Shown here in pieces: positions 18,110 through 27,806 of a stretch of DNA of 64,000 nt; position 1 is the stretch's first letter, and every line of letters starts with the position of its first letter. The stretch is from Bacteroidota bacterium (GTDB taxonomy: Bacteria > Bacteroidota > Bacteroidia > B-17B0 > Aurantibacillaceae), in NCBI GenBank assembly GCA_021155905.1, contig JAJNBG010000008.1:17513-81512 (forward strand), in the 5' to 3' direction. The notes below the pieces were generated by a model. That model did no database searches, was not told the DNA's origin, and saw only the letters and a program-made list of their open reading frames with translations. The position numbers and the translations under genes were made by a program.

Positions 18110-18403
18110 ATGAAGGCCATGGCATATATGTTGCATTCTTTTAAGAGCACAACCCACATTAAAGTGCAAGAACCGATGAACACTCTCAGCGTAACGACAT
18201 TAAATCAGTTTGGATTCATGGAAGACAGTATGAAGTCTAACCAGATTATTAAAGTGTTTACTAAAGACAAACTGGAAATTATTTTAAAAGATAACTCCTT
18301 TTACTACTCTAATATGGGTATCGACTATCCATTAAATGATTTGAGCGCCCTCAAAAAATTATACAAAGAGAATCGTAAAACCGAATTGAAGCCGGTTTTT
18401 TGA
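18110..18403 (+). CDS. Small hypothetical protein
   Basis: A 97-residue frame with an ordinary composition, ending in LNDLSALKKLYKENRK. The middle part (KVFTKDKLEIILKDNSFYYS) looks like a genuine small strand-rich domain. I do not recognise a family. The start could instead be the internal ATG at 18176. It directly follows a repeat element, and a short AT-rich leader precedes it. Confidence 0.45.
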   Translation: MKAMAYMLHSFKSTTHIKVQEPMNTLSVTTLNQFGFMEDSMKSNQIIKVFTKDKLEIILKDNSFYYSNMGIDYPLNDLSALKKLYKENRKTELKPVF

Positions 18404-18743
18404 CCAACTATTCCAAGTTCTATGGCTGCAAAAAATCAAAGAATCAGTCTGATGTCATGCTGATTTTAGCTAATTTTTACAGGCCTTGATTTCTTTCTTA
18501 AACGTCTTCTCATTCGGTCTGCAATAAACCGTGACCAGGTACACCACCTCCCAGAATACTTAAAAAATCCCCTTCCCGTGATATACTGAATGCTGCTTGC
18601 TTTTACCTGTAAAAATGAAATTCAATTATTCGCGGGGTTTTTTAGCTGGTGCTGCCACCTGATACCAGTCCCTCCGGACGAACCTGAACAATTGTCCTTT
18701 ATTATGTTACATTTGGTAAACATTCAATACTTAAATCATACAT
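18404..18743. other. Gene-free stretch
   Basis: I see no convincing coding region. The only signal is the promoter-like TACATTTG at 18708-18715, ahead of the gene at 18744. Confidence 0.5.
18708..18715 (+). promoter_or_regulatory. Putative -7 promoter element before the FG-GAP gene
   Basis: TACATTTG fits the TAnnTTTG consensus and lies 28 bases before the ATG. A TTG is present upstream but closer than the usual spacing, so only the -7 part is well supported. Confidence 0.45.
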
Positions 18744-21200
18744 ATGAAAAAAAAATTACTCGTACTTATCTTTGTCACCATGGCAATAATAGCGAACTCT
18801 CAAAATAAAACGGTTTGTTTTGGAATTATCAATACGCCTACCACTACAGGAAACCCCAATGGAATCACATCGGGAGATTTCAACAATGATGGTAAGATGG
18901 ACATGGTTACCTGCAATAGTGTTTCAAATAACATATCCGTTTTTTTAGGTACTGGAACCGGAACTTTTACACACAACGGAAATGTTTTAGTTGGAACCAA
19001 CCCGTATGCTGTGATTACTGCGGATTTTAATAAGGACACCATTCTTGATCTGGTTGTTACCAATCACAATTCAAACAACTTTTCGGTTTTGATGGGTTTA
19101 GGAACAGGTGGATTTGCAACGGCAATCAATTATACAACAAGTGCCGGACCAACCGCGGTAACTACAAGCGATTTTAATAAAGACGGCAATTTAGATTTAG
19201 CCTTATCGAACGATGGCGGATCAAATGTTGTGTCCTTTTTTTACGGAAATGCGAGTGGAGTTTTTGGTGCCGCTCAGAATAAGAATATAGGGACGATATC
19301 TCTTATTATAGTTTCCGCTGACTTTAATGGCGATAGTTATCCGGATATTGCTACGGTAAACGGGCCATCCAATAATGTTTCCATTAAACTGGGATCTGCT
19401 TCCGGATTTGATACTACGTTTATTAATTATAATGTTGGAACCTATCCGGCATCCTTAGCCTTTGCTGATTTTAATAATGATGGAAAACTGGATCTTGTTG
19501 CTGCCAATGCTAATTCCAATAATATCTCTGTTTTATTGGGAACAGGTTCCGGCTCCTTCGCCGGCATGGTGAACTACGCTGCAGGATCGGGCATGTCCTC
19601 AATTGTTGCCGCTGATTTAGATGGAGACTCTTTTAACGATGTGGCAGTTGCCAACTATAACACAAACACCATTTCTGTTTTGCGTGGCAATGGAAGTGGA
19701 ACTTTTGGTACAGCCATTAATTTTGCTTCATTAAACGGGCCTACAACTTTAACTTTTGCAGATTACAATAACGATTCAAAAATGGATTTAGGAGTTACAA
19801 ACAATAGTGCTAATTATGCGTCAGTATTATTAAACTCAACTTTTTCTGTGACGATCAGTTCAGGAAACACGACATTGTGTTCGGGGGACACGGCTATTTT
19901 AAACGGAGCGGGAGGAATGACCTATTCATGGAGTAACGGTAGCACATCATCAGTCATTGCTGTGAATCCAACAAGTACAACAAATTATTCTTTAACGGGA
20001 ACCAATATAGATGGTTGCACAAACACACAGGCACAATCAGTAACAGTTAATCCCAAGCCGGTTTTAACCGTGAGTATACCTGATACGTTAGTTTGTAGTG
20101 GTAGTTTAGCATTCCTGACTGCCTCAGGCGCAACTTCATATATCTGGAATACAGGAGCAACTACCTCTCAAATCAATTTTCGGCCAACAATGAATACCAG
20201 TTTTACCGTAACCGGGACAAACGTCCAGGGCTGTTCGGCTTCTAAAGTCAGAACTGTGTATGTAACACCATCCAAATCTTTAAGTGGAACAGTAACCAGC
20301 ACCCTGGGAACTTCCAGTGGCAACATGGTTTTATACAGGTATAGTTCCTATTTAAGTAAATGGGATTCTGTTGCTTTTACGCCATTCAGTTCAACTTATA
20401 ATTTTGGCGCGGTTGATAGTTCCTTATATGTAATAAAAGCAATACCTACTGCCACAAACGAGCAGGCAACTTATGGTACCAGCGCCATTAGCTGGCAGGA
20501 CGCTGATGTGATAGCTCATGGCTGCAATGCTAACACAAACCAAAATATTACCATCATTCCTTTAGCCAATATTGGTACGGGCACAGGTTCGTTTACAGGA
20601 AAAATATATAAAGGAAATGGTTTTGGGATGCGAACAAATGGTGTCACTGTGCCTGGTAACCCAATTGGCGGAATCATTGTTAAAGGTGGTAAAAATCCGG
20701 GTGGACAAATGTTTGTGCAAACCCTGACGGCGACTGATGGAACTTATACTTTATCCGGAATGCCAAATAATGGCGCGATGGATGATTATTTTATCTTGGT
20801 AGATGTTGCAGGATTAGATACAAATGGAACCTATCATCGCAAAATTACCTCAACTAATAATACCTTTACAGGTTTGGATTTTACGATTGACTCTATCTAT
20901 GTTAATCCACAAACTTTTATCAGCGTAAATGATCTCATCGCGAAAGAATATTCCATCAAAGTATTCCCTAATCCTGCGAGCAGTGAGGTAACAATACAAT
21001 ACAACCCAAAAGGTGATTCAAATGTGAAGATTGAATTGTTTGATGTTTTTGGAAAACCTGTAAGAGTTGTTATTAAGGAAGGGGAAATAGATCAGCACTC
21101 TTCTACAATTGCATTGGGCGATCTGGCGTCCGGCATGTATTTTATAAAATTAAAAATTAATAATAGCGAGAGCACTATTAAATTATTTGTAACGGATTAA
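18744..21200 (+). CDS. Secreted FG-GAP/VCBS-repeat protein with type IX secretion signal
   Basis: The 818-residue protein has a signal peptide ending near IIANSQ. About seven FG-GAP/VCBS repeats follow (about 30-370), each with a calcium-type loop such as DFNKDGNLDL or DFNNDGKLDL, and these probably form a beta-propeller. Two PKD/Ig-like segments follow, with LCSGDTAILNGAGG and LVCSGSLAFLTASG. The last 80 residues are a type A T9SS C-terminal domain: FPNPASSEVTI, ELFDVFGKPV and LASGMYFIKL. The protein is therefore expected to cross the outer membrane by the type IX system and stay on the cell surface or be released. Its ligand is unknown. A terminator follows. Confidence 0.9.
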   Translation: MKKKLLVLIFVTMAIIANSQNKTVCFGIINTPTTTGNPNGITSGDFNNDGKMDMVTCNSVSNNISVFLGTGTGTFTHNGNVLVGTNPYAVITADFNKDTILDLVVTNHNSNNFSVLMGLGTGGFATAINYTTSAGPTAVTTSDFNKDGNLDLALSNDGGSNVVSFFYGNASGVFGAAQNKNIGTISLIIVSADFNGDSYPDIATVNGPSNNVSIKLGSASGFDTTFINYNVGTYPASLAFADFNNDGKLDLVAANANSNNISVLLGTGSGSFAGMVNYAAGSGMSSIVAADLDGDSFNDVAVANYNTNTISVLRGNGSGTFGTAINFASLNGPTTLTFADYNNDSKMDLGVTNNSANYASVLLNSTFSVTISSGNTTLCSGDTAILNGAGGMTYSWSNGSTSSVIAVNPTSTTNYSLTGTNIDGCTNTQAQSVTVNPKPVLTVSIPDTLVCSGSLAFLTASGATSYIWNTGATTSQINFRPTMNTSFTVTGTNVQGCSASKVRTVYVTPSKSLSGTVTSTLGTSSGNMVLYRYSSYLSKWDSVAFTPFSSTYNFGAVDSSLYVIKAIPTATNEQATYGTSAISWQDADVIAHGCNANTNQNITIIPLANIGTGTGSFTGKIYKGNGFGMRTNGVTVPGNPIGGIIVKGGKNPGGQMFVQTLTATDGTYTLSGMPNNGAMDDYFILVDVAGLDTNGTYHRKITSTNNTFTGLDFTIDSIYVNPQTFISVNDLIAKEYSIKVFPNPASSEVTIQYNPKGDSNVKIELFDVFGKPVRVVIKEGEIDQHSSTIALGDLASGMYFIKLKINNSESTIKLFVTD

Positions 21201-21217
21201 TTAAATAAACAGATTTA

Positions 21218-21250
21218 AAAGCCATCCATTTCTTAGTGGGTGGCTTTTTT
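21218..21250 (+). terminator. Rho-independent terminator after the FG-GAP gene
   Basis: AAGCCATCC pairs with GGGTGGCTT around a short loop, and T residues follow on the plus strand. It lies about 20 bases past the stop. Confidence 0.85.
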
Positions 21251-21330
21251 ATTTAATACACTTTTAAAACAATGGTTATATAGACTGCTTCGCGATATTG
21301 AAACCCCTGATAATTATCGGGAGAGCATGA

Positions 21331-22263
21331 TTATTTATTCATCGCCTTCAATTGCTCTTCCAGGAATTTGATTCCTTCGGTAAAGCTATGTGGGTTATAA
21401 CCTAAATCCCGTTTCGCTTTATCAATGATGAAGCCCGTAATTGGTGGGCGCTTAGCCGGCTGTTTGATGTCGGCTGATTTGGAAGGCTTGATCAATGACT
21501 TATCCAGTTTATAATAATCTGCTATCAGGTGCGCCACTTCTAAAATATTTAAAAAATCTTTTCCTGAAATGTTATAAATGCCGCTCGCTTTTTTCTCAGC
21601 AATCAAAATACAACCATCCGCCAGGTCTTCCGCCAGCGTTGGAGTACGGTACTGATCGTCCACTACATTAATGGTTTTGCCCTGCTCTAAATTTTGTTTC
21701 ACCCATAACACAATATTACTGCGACTCATATTATCCACGATGCCATACACCAGTACCGTACGTGCAATGGCCCAATGTAAGGAAGAAGCCTGCACAATAT
21801 TTTCAGCGGCCAGTTTACTTTCCGCGTAGTAACTTAAAGGATTGGGTTTTTCATTTTCATCCAACGGTCCATGGCTGCCATCAAAAATGAAATCAGTGGA
21901 GAGGTGAATGAAATGAGGTTTATAATCAGGATTCTTTTTGCATAACTCTTCTAAAACACTTACCTGGTGCTGCACTGCGGTTACGTTCATTAACCAGCAG
22001 TTTTCTTTGTCTGTTTCGCAGGCATCCACGTTGGTCATGGCTGCGGTGTTGATGATCACGTCCGGCATGTATTTGGTAAATACGGAAGCTACATTTTCGT
22101 AATTAGTAATGTCCAATGCGGCATACTCATAACCCGATGTATTCACCAAACGGTTTTCGCCACGTGCGGTTGCGATACAGGTAATATTTGTTTTGTCTTT
22201 TAGTTTGTATACTAATTTTTGGCCTAACAGGCCATTTGAGCCGGTGATCAGAATTTTTTGCAT
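21331..22263 (-). CDS. NAD(P)-dependent sugar reductase, RmlD-like extended SDR
   Basis: The 310-residue protein belongs to the RmlD/RfbD substrate-binding family of dTDP-4-dehydrorhamnose reductases. It has the nucleotide-binding motif GSNGLLGQ at 8-15, NTAAMTNVDACE, and the catalytic YYAESK segment with STDFIFDG before it. A longer frame up to 22395 exists, but those extra 44 residues are encoded by the neighbouring repeat element. The ATG at 22263 directly precedes the Rossmann fold, so I chose it. No other rhamnose pathway gene is nearby, so the true sugar-nucleotide substrate is open. Confidence 0.85.
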   Translation of the reverse strand: MQKILITGSNGLLGQKLVYKLKDKTNITCIATARGENRLVNTSGYEYAALDITNYENVASVFTKYMPDVIINTAAMTNVDACETDKENCWLMNVTAVQHQVSVLEELCKKNPDYKPHFIHLSTDFIFDGSHGPLDENEKPNPLSYYAESKLAAENIVQASSLHWAIARTVLVYGIVDNMSRSNIVLWVKQNLEQGKTINVVDDQYRTPTLAEDLADGCILIAEKKASGIYNISGKDFLNILEVAHLIADYYKLDKSLIKPSKSADIKQPAKRPPITGFIIDKAKRDLGYNPHSFTEGIKFLEEQLKAMNK

Positions 22264-22320
22264 GAAGTAAATATACGAATTGGGCCTTACTTTCTTTGCC
22301 TCCCATGCATAGGAAATAGT

Positions 22321-22797
22321 GATACTTTTGAAAAAGTATCCAAAACTTAGCTTCTCTTTTTCTTTTTGCTTGATCAAAAAGAAACAAAAAATCAAGAACG
22401 AACGCCAACTTCAATCTTTTTAGGGGCGCACAGCGCAGGAACTCCCTAAAAAATTGTAGTTCGCACCGTTCGTTCACGTCCACGCACCATTTGCAGGCAG
22501 AAATTTTCAATGCTTTCGTGAGATATAGGTGAATAACAAATCTCCGGGCCTTTTAGCACTTCTCTCTCATAAAATTTCCGATCGGAAAGCGCGGAGACCG
22601 GTCAAAACGCGGAGGCGGATAAGCTGTGAATTTGTATTTATTAGATGAGCCCAAAAGAGCTTTAGTCCTCTTTTGGAGGCGAATCTTATAAATACAAAGA
22701 GCGCCGGGACATCGTTTTGACTTGATTTTTTCGTTCTTTTTCATCAAGGAAAAAGAACATAGAAAAGCGGTTTTGGATACTTTTTCAAAAAGTATCG
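22321..22797. repeat. Structured two-arm repeat element, copy 4
   Basis: This is the cleanest copy. It starts GATACTTTTGAAAAAGTATC and ends with the inverted GGATACTTTTTCAAAAAGTA. The next layer is an A/T hairpin on each side (TTCTTTTTGCTTGATC left, CATCAAGGAAAAAGAA right). The left arm (22396-22475) pairs GAACGAACG with CGTTCGTTC and CAAT with ATTG. The right arm (22602-22720) pairs TCAAAACG with CGTTTTGA, TTTGTATTTAT with ATAAATACAAA, and CCAAAAGAG with CTCTTTTGG. The spacer contains GAGATATAGGTG. It lies directly upstream of the RmlD-like gene. Confidence 0.8.
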
Positions 22798-23064
22798 TTC
22801 TTGTTTAACGATGAAACTAAAAATGAAATTGTCTAAGACGTTTTGTCCCGATAGCTATCGGGATGATTTTTTTGTTAAGCTACACACGGTCTGGCTCAAA
22901 TGTATACAATACATTTGCCCTGTATCAAGACAAAAAGTAGTTCTAAGGCTGCAAAAGTATCAAAGAAAATAAGCTAAAAAGCAGCTTCTCGACTTCGCTC
23001 GAAGTGACAGTATTAAAATATGGTAGCTGAGGAGGTTGCTGAGCTTGCCGAAGTGTCCTCGAAG
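22798..23064. repeat. Repeat-rich intergenic stretch
   Basis: It holds the perfect palindrome TCCCGATAGCTATCGGGA (22846-22863), a stray right-end fragment GGCTGCAAAAGTATCAAAG near 22950, and a small repeat CTCGACTTCGCTCGAAGTGA (22987-23009). No gene is visible. Confidence 0.6.
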
Positions 23065-23673
23065 TTACCACTTGCAGCGGCAACTCGGTGAAAGATACAC
23101 CTTCGCATTGGGCAAACTGTTGGTGATGCTTTTTTGAACCTCATCGCTGATTAAAATATTACGAAGGTCAAGGACGCGCAAAGATTTTAAATTGGCGAAG
23201 GAAGGGTATTCCTCAAAGTTATTACTCCAGAGATCCAGGATCTCCAGCTTTTCGAGGTTAGCAATTTGTGGGGGAATGCTTTCAAGATCGTTCTGGTTGA
23301 AGTTGATGTATTTCAAATTCACCAGCTTACCAATTTCTTTGGGTAAGTGTCTTAAGCCGGTTTTACTAACTGCGAGGTATTGCAGGTTAGTGAGTAAGCC
23401 GATGCTATCCGGTAATTCAGAAATGGAGTTTTTACTGAGGTCGAGATACTGCAGATTTTTCATTTGCAGGATCTGTTTAGGAAAGGATTTTAAGTGCTGT
23501 TTTCTTAAGACCAGTTTAATAACAGCGTCCGGATTTTTCATCGCTTCCTGGAGTGATTCGAAGCCCTGCAGGGTATCAAGTGATAAAGAATCCAGTAATT
23601 GTGCTTTAACGGAAGTTGTCGAAAAAAACAACCCCACGACCAGCACTATTCTAATTAAAATTTTATACATCAT
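23065..23673 (-). CDS. Exported leucine-rich-repeat protein
   Basis: The 202-residue protein has a signal peptide (ILIRIVLVVGLFF, cleavage near VKAQ) and about five leucine-rich repeats at roughly 70-175. Examples are LQYLDLSKNSISELP and LVNLKYINFNQNDLESIP. Such proteins usually mediate protein-protein contact in the periplasm or at the surface. The start overlaps the end of ribF by 11 bases, so the two are probably co-transcribed, though no functional link is known. The C-terminus ends with a short Cys-containing tail (SPSCRCKW). Confidence 0.8.
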   Translation of the reverse strand: MMYKILIRIVLVVGLFFSTTSVKAQLLDSLSLDTLQGFESLQEAMKNPDAVIKLVLRKQHLKSFPKQILQMKNLQYLDLSKNSISELPDSIGLLTNLQYLAVSKTGLRHLPKEIGKLVNLKYINFNQNDLESIPPQIANLEKLEILDLWSNNFEEYPSFANLKSLRVLDLRNILISDEVQKSITNSLPNAKVYLSPSCRCKW

Positions 23674-24586
23674 TACAGGCTATTTTATCGCTTGCCAGGG
23701 CATGCTTGAGTTCCTCTAAGTTAGCAAATTTTTTCTCATCACGGATGCGCTTAACAAATTCTAACCTCAATTCCTGCCCATAAATCTCCTGATCAAAATC
23801 AAAAATATTCACTTCAATTTTTATGTTGTGGTCGGTATCCGTTGTTGGATTGTAACCAATACTTAACATGCCTTTATAGATCGAATCATGCAAAATAACA
23901 TTCACTGCATACACGCCTATTTTCGGGATCAGTTTATCCTCGTCTTTGATGTAAATGTTGGCTGTGGGATAACCGAGCGTTCTTCCTAATTGTTTTCCTT
24001 TCACCACTTCACCCGAAATGAAAAAAGCATAGCCCAGGTAATCGTTGGCGGTTTTAATATCGCCTTCTTCAATGGCTTTACGGATGCGTGTGCTACTGAT
24101 ATTTAACTGGTTGATCTCCTGTGCAGAAATTTCTTCCACTTCAAAATGATAAACCGGGGCCAGTTGTTTCAAGGTTTCGATGCTTCCTTCGCGGTTGCTT
24201 CCAAAACGGTGATCGTAACCAATCACCAGGGTTTTTGTTTTTAAGCCTTTTGAAATAATATCGGAGATATAGTCATTGGCATTCATTTGAGAAAACTCTT
24301 TGGTGAATGGAAAAACCAATACATGATCAATTCCGTATTGTTTCAGGAGCTCACATTTTTCGTCAGTGGTCGTGATCAACTTCAGATCTTTTTGCTCAGG
24401 AAATAAAATTTTGCGTGGGTGCGGATCAAAGGTAAACAGGACAGTTTCTCCACCTTGCTTTTGTTTCAACTCTACTAAACGGCTGATGATTTTTTGATGA
24501 CCCTTATGTACACCGTCAAACGTCCCAATGGTAACAATGGAATTGGAAAGGGAAGCTAACTCAGAGATATGATGGTAAATGTGCAC
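23663..24586 (-). CDS. ribF: Bifunctional riboflavin kinase / FAD synthetase RibF
   Basis: RibF phosphorylates riboflavin to FMN and then adenylylates it to FAD. The 307-residue length is normal. The adenylyltransferase part shows GTFDGVHKGH at 21-30, TFDPHPRKI near 52-60, YDHRFGSNR near 124-132 and ISSTRIRKAI near 163-172. The kinase part begins at about 190 with GRTLGYPTAN at 201-210, the flavin/ATP-binding segment. Both active parts look intact. It is a housekeeping cytoplasmic enzyme, overlapping the downstream LRR gene by 11 bases. Confidence 0.95.
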   Translation of the reverse strand: MHIYHHISELASLSNSIVTIGTFDGVHKGHQKIISRLVELKQKQGGETVLFTFDPHPRKILFPEQKDLKLITTTDEKCELLKQYGIDHVLVFPFTKEFSQMNANDYISDIISKGLKTKTLVIGYDHRFGSNREGSIETLKQLAPVYHFEVEEISAQEINQLNISSTRIRKAIEEGDIKTANDYLGYAFFISGEVVKGKQLGRTLGYPTANIYIKDEDKLIPKIGVYAVNVILHDSIYKGMLSIGYNPTTDTDHNIKIEVNIFDFDQEIYGQELRLEFVKRIRDEKKFANLEELKHALASDKIACNDV

Positions 24587-24647
24587 AGATTATTGAGGGA
24601 CAAAGATAAGAGAAATACATTTAACTGGTGAGAACATCGGTAAGGGT

Positions 24648-25805
24648 TTAAAATACTTTAACGCTTCCGTTTTTGATGATGTAATCCACGCCGTTGATGT
24701 TGAACTTTTTGCCCGTGCTTTGTTTCATCAAATCGGTAATGTCCTGTTCGATCGTATGCACGGAGCCCTTGGTTTTATAGGCAATGTTCAGGTAATCTTC
24801 ATTGATTTCCATGCCCTCATAAACACCGCATAACACCACCCTCACCGGAACTTTGATTCGTGACAGCATTTTGATGTCACGTGCTTTTGCCCAGTTATCT
24901 GCAATCAATATCACATCTTCTACCTTGCCGCTTTTATTTAAACCAAAAATAATAGCTTCCACCGGGTTCTCAGGCGCATCTCCACCCTGTCCTTTCCGGA
25001 TGGTCGACTCCATGGTAGAGATCAGTTCTTCTACGGTTTTTGCTTTACAGTGATATACCCCACCGGTAGCGCCAATCTTTTTATTTTCGTCCTTCTTGTT
25101 ATCCCCGTCATTAAAAAAGACAAAGTGCTGGCTCGTCGTATCCTTCAGAAAATGTAATTTCAACCAGGTACTGATTTGCTGCGCGTAGGGATACATGCTC
25201 CCCGTTAAATCCGCCACAATCAGTTTATTTTTCCAGGTTTTATTCCGGTTCAGCACATTAAACACAACGCTATTGGCCGTGTCTGCCTCATTAGGCTGCA
25301 GGTTCGTCTCCGTTTCGGTGCTTCTGCTTTCGAACGAAAAATTTCCTTTCTTATCATACACGCGATAGTATCCATCCAGGTTACCCTTCTTATATTTTCC
25401 TTCGGCTTTAATGTGCCCGTTGGCATAATACTCCAGTTCCAGTCCCTCTTTAATCCCGTTCTTAAAGGTCTCAAACAAAAGTTTCCTGCATTTCTTCGTG
25501 TAAGAAATTGACGGCCCGTCGAGTGCACCATCTTTAAAATAGGCTTCCTTTTCCACACAGTCAGGCTCATCATACCAGTTGATTTCAAGACCCTGTTTTT
25601 TATTGTTTTTATAGGAAACTTCTTGCTTTAAATCGCCGTTTGGCCAGAATTCTTTCCATACCCCCTGCTTCAAACTGTCGCGATCGATGACATTGATTGT
25701 ATCGTGGTCATAAATCCGGTAGGAAGTCATGGATTGCGCCCTGGATGTATTTTGATCCAGGAGAAAACCAATAAAAAGGATATAAATGAACCGTAGTATT
25801 TTCAC
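24648..25805 (-). CDS. Exported MORN-repeat protein with vWA-like C-terminal domain
   Basis: The 385-residue protein has a signal peptide ending near SRAQ. Residues about 35-160 are MORN-type repeats of the YwqK kind, such as GVWKEFWPNGDLKQEV, DGALDGPS and YYANGHIKAEGKYKKGNLDG. From about 190 a von Willebrand A-like domain begins with IVADLTGSMYPY, where DLTGS stands in for the usual DxSxS metal site. GGDAPENPVEAI and LIADNWAKARD follow. The substitution may weaken metal binding. The role is unknown; both domains suggest a binding or scaffold function in the envelope. It diverges from pheS. Confidence 0.75.
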   Translation of the reverse strand: MKILRFIYILFIGFLLDQNTSRAQSMTSYRIYDHDTINVIDRDSLKQGVWKEFWPNGDLKQEVSYKNNKKQGLEINWYDEPDCVEKEAYFKDGALDGPSISYTKKCRKLLFETFKNGIKEGLELEYYANGHIKAEGKYKKGNLDGYYRVYDKKGNFSFESRSTETETNLQPNEADTANSVVFNVLNRNKTWKNKLIVADLTGSMYPYAQQISTWLKLHFLKDTTSQHFVFFNDGDNKKDENKKIGATGGVYHCKAKTVEELISTMESTIRKGQGGDAPENPVEAIIFGLNKSGKVEDVILIADNWAKARDIKMLSRIKVPVRVVLCGVYEGMEINEDYLNIAYKTKGSVHTIEQDITDLMKQSTGKKFNINGVDYIIKNGSVKVF

Positions 25806-25847
25806 TACCTAAAATTGCTTAAATTTGCGGGAATTATCAAATTTATT

Positions 25848-26873
25848 ATGTTAGAAAAAATAAATAGTTTACTGGCAGAAGTGGAAGAGTTCGCGGCTCA
25901 GAGTAAAGAGCAGGTGGAAGAATACCGGATTAAATGGTTAAGTAAAAAAGGAGAGATCACTTCTTTGTTTGACGATTTTAAATCGGTGGCTCCGGAAATC
26001 AAACGTGAGGTTGGCCAGAAATTGAATGAACTGAAAACAAGGGCTCAGGATAAAATCAACACCCTGAAAGAAAAACATGATAATGCCTCTGATAAAGGCG
26101 CTTCTAAGGACATTGATCTTACGTTACCGGGTGACCCAACGATCCAGATTGGCTCCCGTCATCCTTTATCACTGGTGAAAAACCAGATTATTGATGTGTT
26201 TGCGCGCATTGGCTTTACCGTGAGTGATGGCCGCGAAATTGAAGATGACTGGCATAACTTTACTGCCCTCAATACTCCTGAAAACCACCCGGCGCGTGAT
26301 ATGCAGGATACCTTTTACGTGGAACTAAACCCGGAAATGGTATTGCGCACACAAACCTCATCGGTACAGGTGCATATCATGGAAAATCAAAAACCACCGA
26401 TCCGTACCATTTCACCGGGAAGGGTTTACCGTAACGAAGCTATTAGTGCCCGTGCGCATTGCCAGTTTCACCAGATTGAAGGTTTATACATTGATGAAAA
26501 AGTGTCGTTTGCTGATTTAAAGCAGACTCTGAATTTCTTTGCCAAAGAATTATTCGGCACCGAAACAAAAATACGCATGCGCCCAAGTTATTTCCCCTTT
26601 ACCGAACCAAGTGCGGAAGTAGATATCAGCTGCACCATATGTAAAGGAGAAGGCTGCAATGTATGTAAACACACCGGCTGGGTAGAAATTTTAGGTTGTG
26701 GCATGGTGGACCCACAGGTGTTAGACAACTGTGGTATCGATTCTAAAAAATACAGCGGCTTTGCTTTTGGAATGGGTATAGAACGTATCACGATGTTAAA
26801 ATACCGGGTGAAAGATCTGCGTTTGTTTTTTGAAAATGATGTGCGGTTTTTAAAACAGTTCTCAGGAGAATAA
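25848..26873 (+). CDS. pheS: Phenylalanyl-tRNA synthetase alpha subunit
   Basis: PheS forms the catalytic half of the alpha2beta2 enzyme that charges tRNA-Phe. The 341-residue protein has an N-terminal coiled coil that binds tRNA, the motif 1 region with SRHPLSLVKNQI, motif 2 around TSSVQVHIM and RVYRNEAIS, the Phe-binding FPFTEPSAEVDI segment, and motif 3 GFAFGMGIERITML. An in-frame start at 25815 would add 11 residues, but the ATG at 25848 gives the usual family N-terminus. A TPR gene follows in the same direction. pheT is not in the window. Confidence 0.95.
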   Translation: MLEKINSLLAEVEEFAAQSKEQVEEYRIKWLSKKGEITSLFDDFKSVAPEIKREVGQKLNELKTRAQDKINTLKEKHDNASDKGASKDIDLTLPGDPTIQIGSRHPLSLVKNQIIDVFARIGFTVSDGREIEDDWHNFTALNTPENHPARDMQDTFYVELNPEMVLRTQTSSVQVHIMENQKPPIRTISPGRVYRNEAISARAHCQFHQIEGLYIDEKVSFADLKQTLNFFAKELFGTETKIRMRPSYFPFTEPSAEVDISCTICKGEGCNVCKHTGWVEILGCGMVDPQVLDNCGIDSKKYSGFAFGMGIERITMLKYRVKDLRLFFENDVRFLKQFSGE

Positions 26874-26932
26874 TTTGACCGATAATCCTGTTTGAATAAA
26901 TCAGACAAGAGTATGTAAATTTTAATCATCAC

Positions 26933-27253
26933 ATGGAAAAGCTTCCAAGGAAAGAACTCATTTTTGACATGTTGGAAAAAGAACCCAACGATGTGTTCCT
27001 GAATTATGCTTTAGCCATGGAACATTTGGCAACCGGTGATTATACCGATGCCGACGCGCAGTTTAAAAAAGTACTGGAAATAAACCCCTCTTACCTACCC
27101 TGCTACTATCAGTTGGGACAAGTGAACGAAAAACTAAACCATACCGACATCGCTTTAGGTTATTACAAGTTAGGCGTGGCATTAGCACAATCCCAAAACA
27201 ATAAAAAAGCTTTAGGGGAATTGAATGAAGCGATTTGGATGCTTGAAGATTAA
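26933..27253 (+). CDS. Small TPR protein
   Basis: The 106-residue protein has about three tetratricopeptide units, clearest in FLNYALAMEHLATGDYTDAD and LPCYYQLGQVNEKLNHTDIA. No signal peptide is present. TPR proteins serve as adaptors, and the partner here is unknown. It follows pheS by about 60 bases and could be co-transcribed with it. A structured repeat element begins just after its stop. Confidence 0.8.
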   Translation: MEKLPRKELIFDMLEKEPNDVFLNYALAMEHLATGDYTDADAQFKKVLEINPSYLPCYYQLGQVNEKLNHTDIALGYYKLGVALAQSQNNKKALGELNEAIWMLED

Positions 27254-27267
27254 CCGATAGTGATTAT

Positions 27268-27721
27268 GATACTTTTGCGATCCCGGTAGCTTTCGGGAGT
27301 ATCCAAAAGCGTTCTTCTTCTTACTTTTTTTCTTGATAAAAAAAGTAAGCAAAAAAATCAAGAACGAACGCCAACTCCAATCTTTTTTGGGACGCACAGT
27401 GCAAGGACTCCCAAAAAAATTGTAGTTCGCACCGTTCGTTCACGTCCCCGCGCCATCTACAGTCAGAAATTTCTTATACAATTGTAAGATATAGATGAGC
27501 TAAAAACTCGCGTGGCATAGCGCTAGCACCTCTCTCATACGTTGGTAATAGTGCGGCTGGTTTTGGCAATTCGGTGCGAACTGCCATTTTTTTACTCCGT
27601 TTCCCGGGCAGCCTTGCGCGCAAAAAATGGTAGTTGGCGAATTGCCTTGATTTTTTGTTTCTTTTTCATCAAGGAAAAAGAAAAAAGAGATTAAGTTTTG
27701 GATACTTTTTCAAAAATATCG
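27268..27721. repeat. Structured two-arm repeat element, copy 5
   Basis: The left end is GATACTTTTGCG and the right end GGATACTTTTTCAAAAATATC. Both arms belong to the same class but differ in sequence. The left arm (27362-27441) pairs GAACGAACG with CGTTCGTTC and CAAT with ATTG. The right arm (27565-27646) pairs GGCAATTCG with CGAATTGCC and CCAT with ATGG. Both arms keep the unpaired-looking GGTGCGAACT opposite AGTTGGC. The spacer holds AGATATAGATGAG. It lies between the TPR gene and the PP2C gene. Confidence 0.8.
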
Positions 27722-27777
27722 TCCTTGCCCTTGACTAGAAAAAAGTAACAGAAAAATAGTTCACGATATGAGTATCC

Positions 27778-27806
27778 GGTATTTTTATACCTTTAATAAA
27801 AATACC
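27778..27806. promoter_or_regulatory. Hairpin directly before the PP2C start codon
   Basis: GGTATTTTTAT pairs exactly with ATAAAAATACC around a seven-base loop, and the ATG follows four bases later at 27811. If transcribed, it would cover the ribosome-binding region. It could also be a DNA-binding palindrome or part of a promoter. Confidence 0.45.

Noticed and set aside
22264..22395. N-terminal extension of the RmlD-like gene
   Set aside because: The extension is encoded by the edge of a repeat element and lies before the Rossmann GxxGxxG motif.
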